DNA of 64,000 bases from Incurvaria masculella (taxonomy: Eukaryota; Arthropoda; Insecta; Lepidoptera; Incurvariidae). This document shows positions 63,301-64,000 of the stretch, piece after piece. The notes under the pieces are model-generated. The model ran no database searches, was not told the DNA's origin, and saw nothing but the letters and a program-made list of their open reading frames with translations. Each line of letters starts with the position of its first letter. Within the stretch, counting starts at the first letter, position 1. The stretch lies in assembly GCA_946894095.1 (NCBI GenBank), contig OX335645.2, positions 21,661,001-21,725,000 of the forward strand, read 5' to 3'. The translations under genes were made by a program, and so were the position numbers.

Positions 63301-63397
63301 GCACGAACTGCATTGCGGATTATTTGCAAATGTAGTTTTAGGTGCTCATTCAGCCATATAGCATCTAAATATTGATTTTCTCTTGCAGAATGACTAA
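51332..63397 (+). CDS. CTCF: CTCF, eleven-zinc-finger insulator protein (13 coding exons)
   Basis: Exons: 51332-51440, 52504-52610, 52735-52842, 53861-54051, 54126-54295, 55883-56019, 56363-56513, 57213-57379, 59082-59218, 60259-60439, 61962-62130, 63183-63283, 63389-63397. They sum to 1737 nt, in phase, giving 578 aa. The eleven C2H2 fingers follow CTCF order: [176 protein letters not shown] and [18 protein letters not shown]. The protein binds DNA in the nucleus and organises chromatin domains. The N-terminus (MDVQNSGSV) and acidic C-terminus are short. An acceptor 8 bp before the ATG implies an untranslated first exon. Exon 9 uses a GC donor and the exon 8 donor (gttata) is weak. Confidence 0.93.
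51560..52425 (-). repeat. family E copy interrupted by a GTCC-rich element
   Basis: The left part, about 51731-51875, matches family E (TGTCCATTG, AAGTTGTCAGATTTTAAT). The right end, about 52280-52425, carries TCGCCCGTAGTATGGGAATT and GGTAACGACTTTCTTG. The GTCC-rich element at 51876-52161 sits between. All lies in CTCF intron 1. Confidence 0.6.
51876..52161 (+). mobile_element. GTCC-rich element, copy 2
   Basis: Starts AGAGTTCCGTACCCAAAGGG, has GTCCGTCCGTCCTTCC repeats, a C12-like run near 52062-52073, and ends GTGCGAGTCCGACTCGCACT followed by TAGCCGGTTTTG. Confidence 0.75.
52866..53860 (+). other. CTCF intron 3 with repeat fragments
   Basis: Starts with the ACTAGCTGAGGTACCCGGCT repeat end also seen at 5683. 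A short inverted fragment of the GTCC-rich family lies at 53788-53826 (GACGGACGGACGGACAGCGG). A 174-codon minus-strand frame at 53501-54025 overlaps the real finger exon and looks like an antisense shadow. Confidence 0.45.
54318..55165 (+). repeat. tandem decaying copies of the CTCF finger 2-3 exon
   Basis: Downstream of exon 5 (54126-54295), at least five further copies of the exon with its donor lie in the same intron. Approximate spans are 54318-54483, 54500-54665, 54690-54812, 54830-54970 and 54990-55105, plus a partial at 55128-55165. Each keeps a form of CTGGTACAGTCACTTCCATA (exon end plus intron start). The first keeps [19 protein letters not shown] but has TLVC for the parental CSVC, losing a zinc ligand. 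The second ends at a stop after KPHACKD. Later ones carry indels. Confidence 0.9.
55195..55795. mobile_element. hairpin-bearing element with TTAGG loop, copy 1
   Basis: Starts AACCGACTTCAAAAAAGGAG and ends GAAGTCGGTTAT. The 3' half is a near-perfect hairpin with arms 55551-55642 and 55700-55792. The loop contains (GGTTA)5GGTT at 55646-55674. No coding capacity. The second copy is at 60450-60996. Confidence 0.8.
55646..55674 (+). repeat. short (TTAGG)n run
   Basis: Five GGTTA units plus GGTT, the insect telomere pentamer, in the hairpin loop. The homologous loop at 60875-60905 has only one GGTT. Confidence 0.9.
56750..57165. mobile_element. long-TIR MITE with tRNA-Leu-like centre, copy 2
   Basis: Same family as 22809-23210. 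Here the tRNA-like centre (56852-56920) directly abuts the inverted arms (ACTTTACGAATATA and ATATTCGTAAAGTAG). A SINE (56938-57085, minus) has inserted in the right arm. The element ends about 48 bp before CTCF exon 8. Confidence 0.75.
56938..57085 (-). mobile_element. SINE nested in the MITE
   Basis: T-run, then TATGTGACTGGACATGGATG and CACCAAATGGGAACTAGGTG. It splits the right arm between TAGTTCTTT and TTTTTACTGGGC. Confidence 0.65.
57574..57829 (+). mobile_element. GTCC-rich element, copy 3
   Basis: AGGGTTCCGTACTCGAAGGG to GTGCGAGTCCGACTCGCACT and TGGCCGGTTTTTG. It lies in CTCF intron 8. Confidence 0.75.
58186..58475 (-). mobile_element. GTCC-rich element, copy 4 (inverted)
   Basis: Reverse of copy 3: GACAAGTGCGAGTCGG at the left, GGACGGACGGACGGACAGCG near 58420 and TTTGGGTACGGAACC at the right. 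Confidence 0.7.
58543..58996. mobile_element. three MITE family A copies in a cluster
   Basis: Units at about 58543-58650, 58760-58865 and 58867-58996 share CTTAGTACGAGATTAGCACC-type sequence in both orientations. The last two are head to head. Confidence 0.6.
59689..60242 (+). mobile_element. TTAA-flanked MITE, copy 6
   Basis: TTAA at 59689-59692 and 60239-60242. It lies in CTCF intron 9, ending 16 bp before exon 10 begins at 60259. Confidence 0.85.
60450..60996. mobile_element. hairpin-bearing element, copy 2
   Basis: Shares GTCTGTATGTTTTTTTAAAT and TTTGCCTGGGTGAACCGA with copy 1. Hairpin arms are 60781-60874 and 60906-60996, with the loop lacking the TTAGG run. It begins almost immediately after the exon 10 donor (60440). 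Confidence 0.75.
61015..61581. mobile_element. inverted pair of SINEs
   Basis: A degraded minus-strand copy (61015-61275) and a well-preserved plus-strand copy (about 61302-61581). The latter has box B-like GTGGTTCGGATTCCACG, TAGGGTTTATCCCGCCCGGG, CATCCATGTCCAGTCACATA and an A14-type tail. Confidence 0.65.
62131..63182 (+). other. CTCF intron 11
   Basis: Contains imperfect tandem GGGAGTTT/GGAGGTTT-type GATTGGGAG repeats at about 62600-62760. Immediately after the donor, degenerate echoes of the exon sequence occur (GAGGTGGTGACTGCCGGGAG near 62190; GGGAGAATGGCGTAAAAGGT near 62497), suggesting local duplication of exon 11. Confidence 0.45.
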
Positions 63398-63640
63398 CGG
63401 GAGGATGAACCAAATACAAGCACCAAAGTATGTTGAAAATATTTATATTAAAGACATGTACATAATATTAAGATAGGTAAATGTTAATCCTAAATTAATG
63501 TATTAATTTTGGGACTGTTGTGTTTAAGAGGATGCAATTAAACAATAAAAAACATTCTTAGTATTATAAAATCTGGTTTTAAATTATCTATTCAGGCAGA
63601 GGAGATCAGAATCATAAGCTTGAATTTAGCGGATGCAAGT
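63398..63640 (+). other. CTCF: CTCF 3' UTR
   Basis: Follows the TAA at 63395-63397. AATAAA occurs at about 63543-63549, giving a short 3' UTR. Confidence 0.45.
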
Positions 63641-63796
63641 AGAGTAGAGTGCAGAAGATTTTTATTTGTTTTGTGTGCTATCAACATTCACAGTTACACG
63701 GATGCCAGCACGGGGCATGAGGGATATACCTGACCATACCCTTATTGGAGGAGTAGGTAGGGATGCACAGTACCGCGACGCGCAACGTTTTCTCCA

Positions 63797-64000
63797 ATAA
63801 GAACCGGCCAAGTGCGAGTTGGACTCGCACACGAAGGGTTCTGTATCATCGTACAAGATTTAATACAAAAAAAATCACATTTTTTGTATGGGGCCCCACT
63901 TAAATTTTTATTATATTTAATTTTACCTATTTATTGTTATAGCTGCAAAATAAATGCACACACTGTAAAAATTTCCGCTGACAGACGGACGCACGGACGG
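63797..64000 (-). mobile_element. GTCC-rich element, copy 5, cut by window end
   Basis: GAACCGGCCAAGTGCGAGTT, then ACGAAGGGTTCTGT, GTATGGGGCCCC, and GACAGACGGACGCACGGACG at the edge. Inverted orientation. Confidence 0.7.

Overview
The window looks like gene-dense euchromatin from an insect nuclear genome, most likely a moth or butterfly. This rests on intron-split animal genes, an intact mariner element, insect-type TTAGG sequence, and a very high load of short nonautonomous elements and SINEs of the kind that fill lepidopteran introns. The species assignment is inference. There is no bacterial operon structure, rRNA or CRISPR array.

Five loci can be read. (1) At the left edge a GC-rich block (about 370-560) resembles a promoter, with a possible spliced 5' exon on the minus strand. 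(2) TTC14 (9490-32732, +) can be assembled from 18 phase-consistent exons giving 1211 aa: an S1-like RNA-binding domain, TPRs, a Lys/Ser tract and a long RS/RGG-rich tail. A retained intron with a nearby AATAAA would give a 519 aa short form. (3) and (4) are two head-to-tail MPDU1-type genes on the minus strand (34676-37108 and 38404-46350). They share a four-exon structure. The second is the clear MPDU1 orthologue and the first is a diverged paralogue. (5) CTCF (51332-63397, +) assembles from 13 exons giving 578 aa with eleven C2H2 zinc fingers.

The rest is repeats, mostly in introns and spacers: a full-length mariner, a decayed mariner, a TTAA-flanked 550 bp element in five intact copies plus one decayed copy, a poly(A)-tailed tRNA-like SINE, several terminal-inverted-repeat MITEs, a microsatellite-bearing element with a 3' palindrome, and a long hairpin element. 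Several are nested, so relative ages can be read.

The most unusual structures are: an array of decaying copies of the CTCF finger 2-3 exon inside the next CTCF intron; a long-hairpin element whose arms have co-evolved and whose loop in one copy carries a run of the insect telomere unit; and a MITE whose centre resembles a bacterial-type tRNA-Leu. The genes are functionally unrelated (RNA-associated protein, dolichol-sugar utilisation in the ER, chromatin insulator). They are ordinary neighbours, not a pathway.
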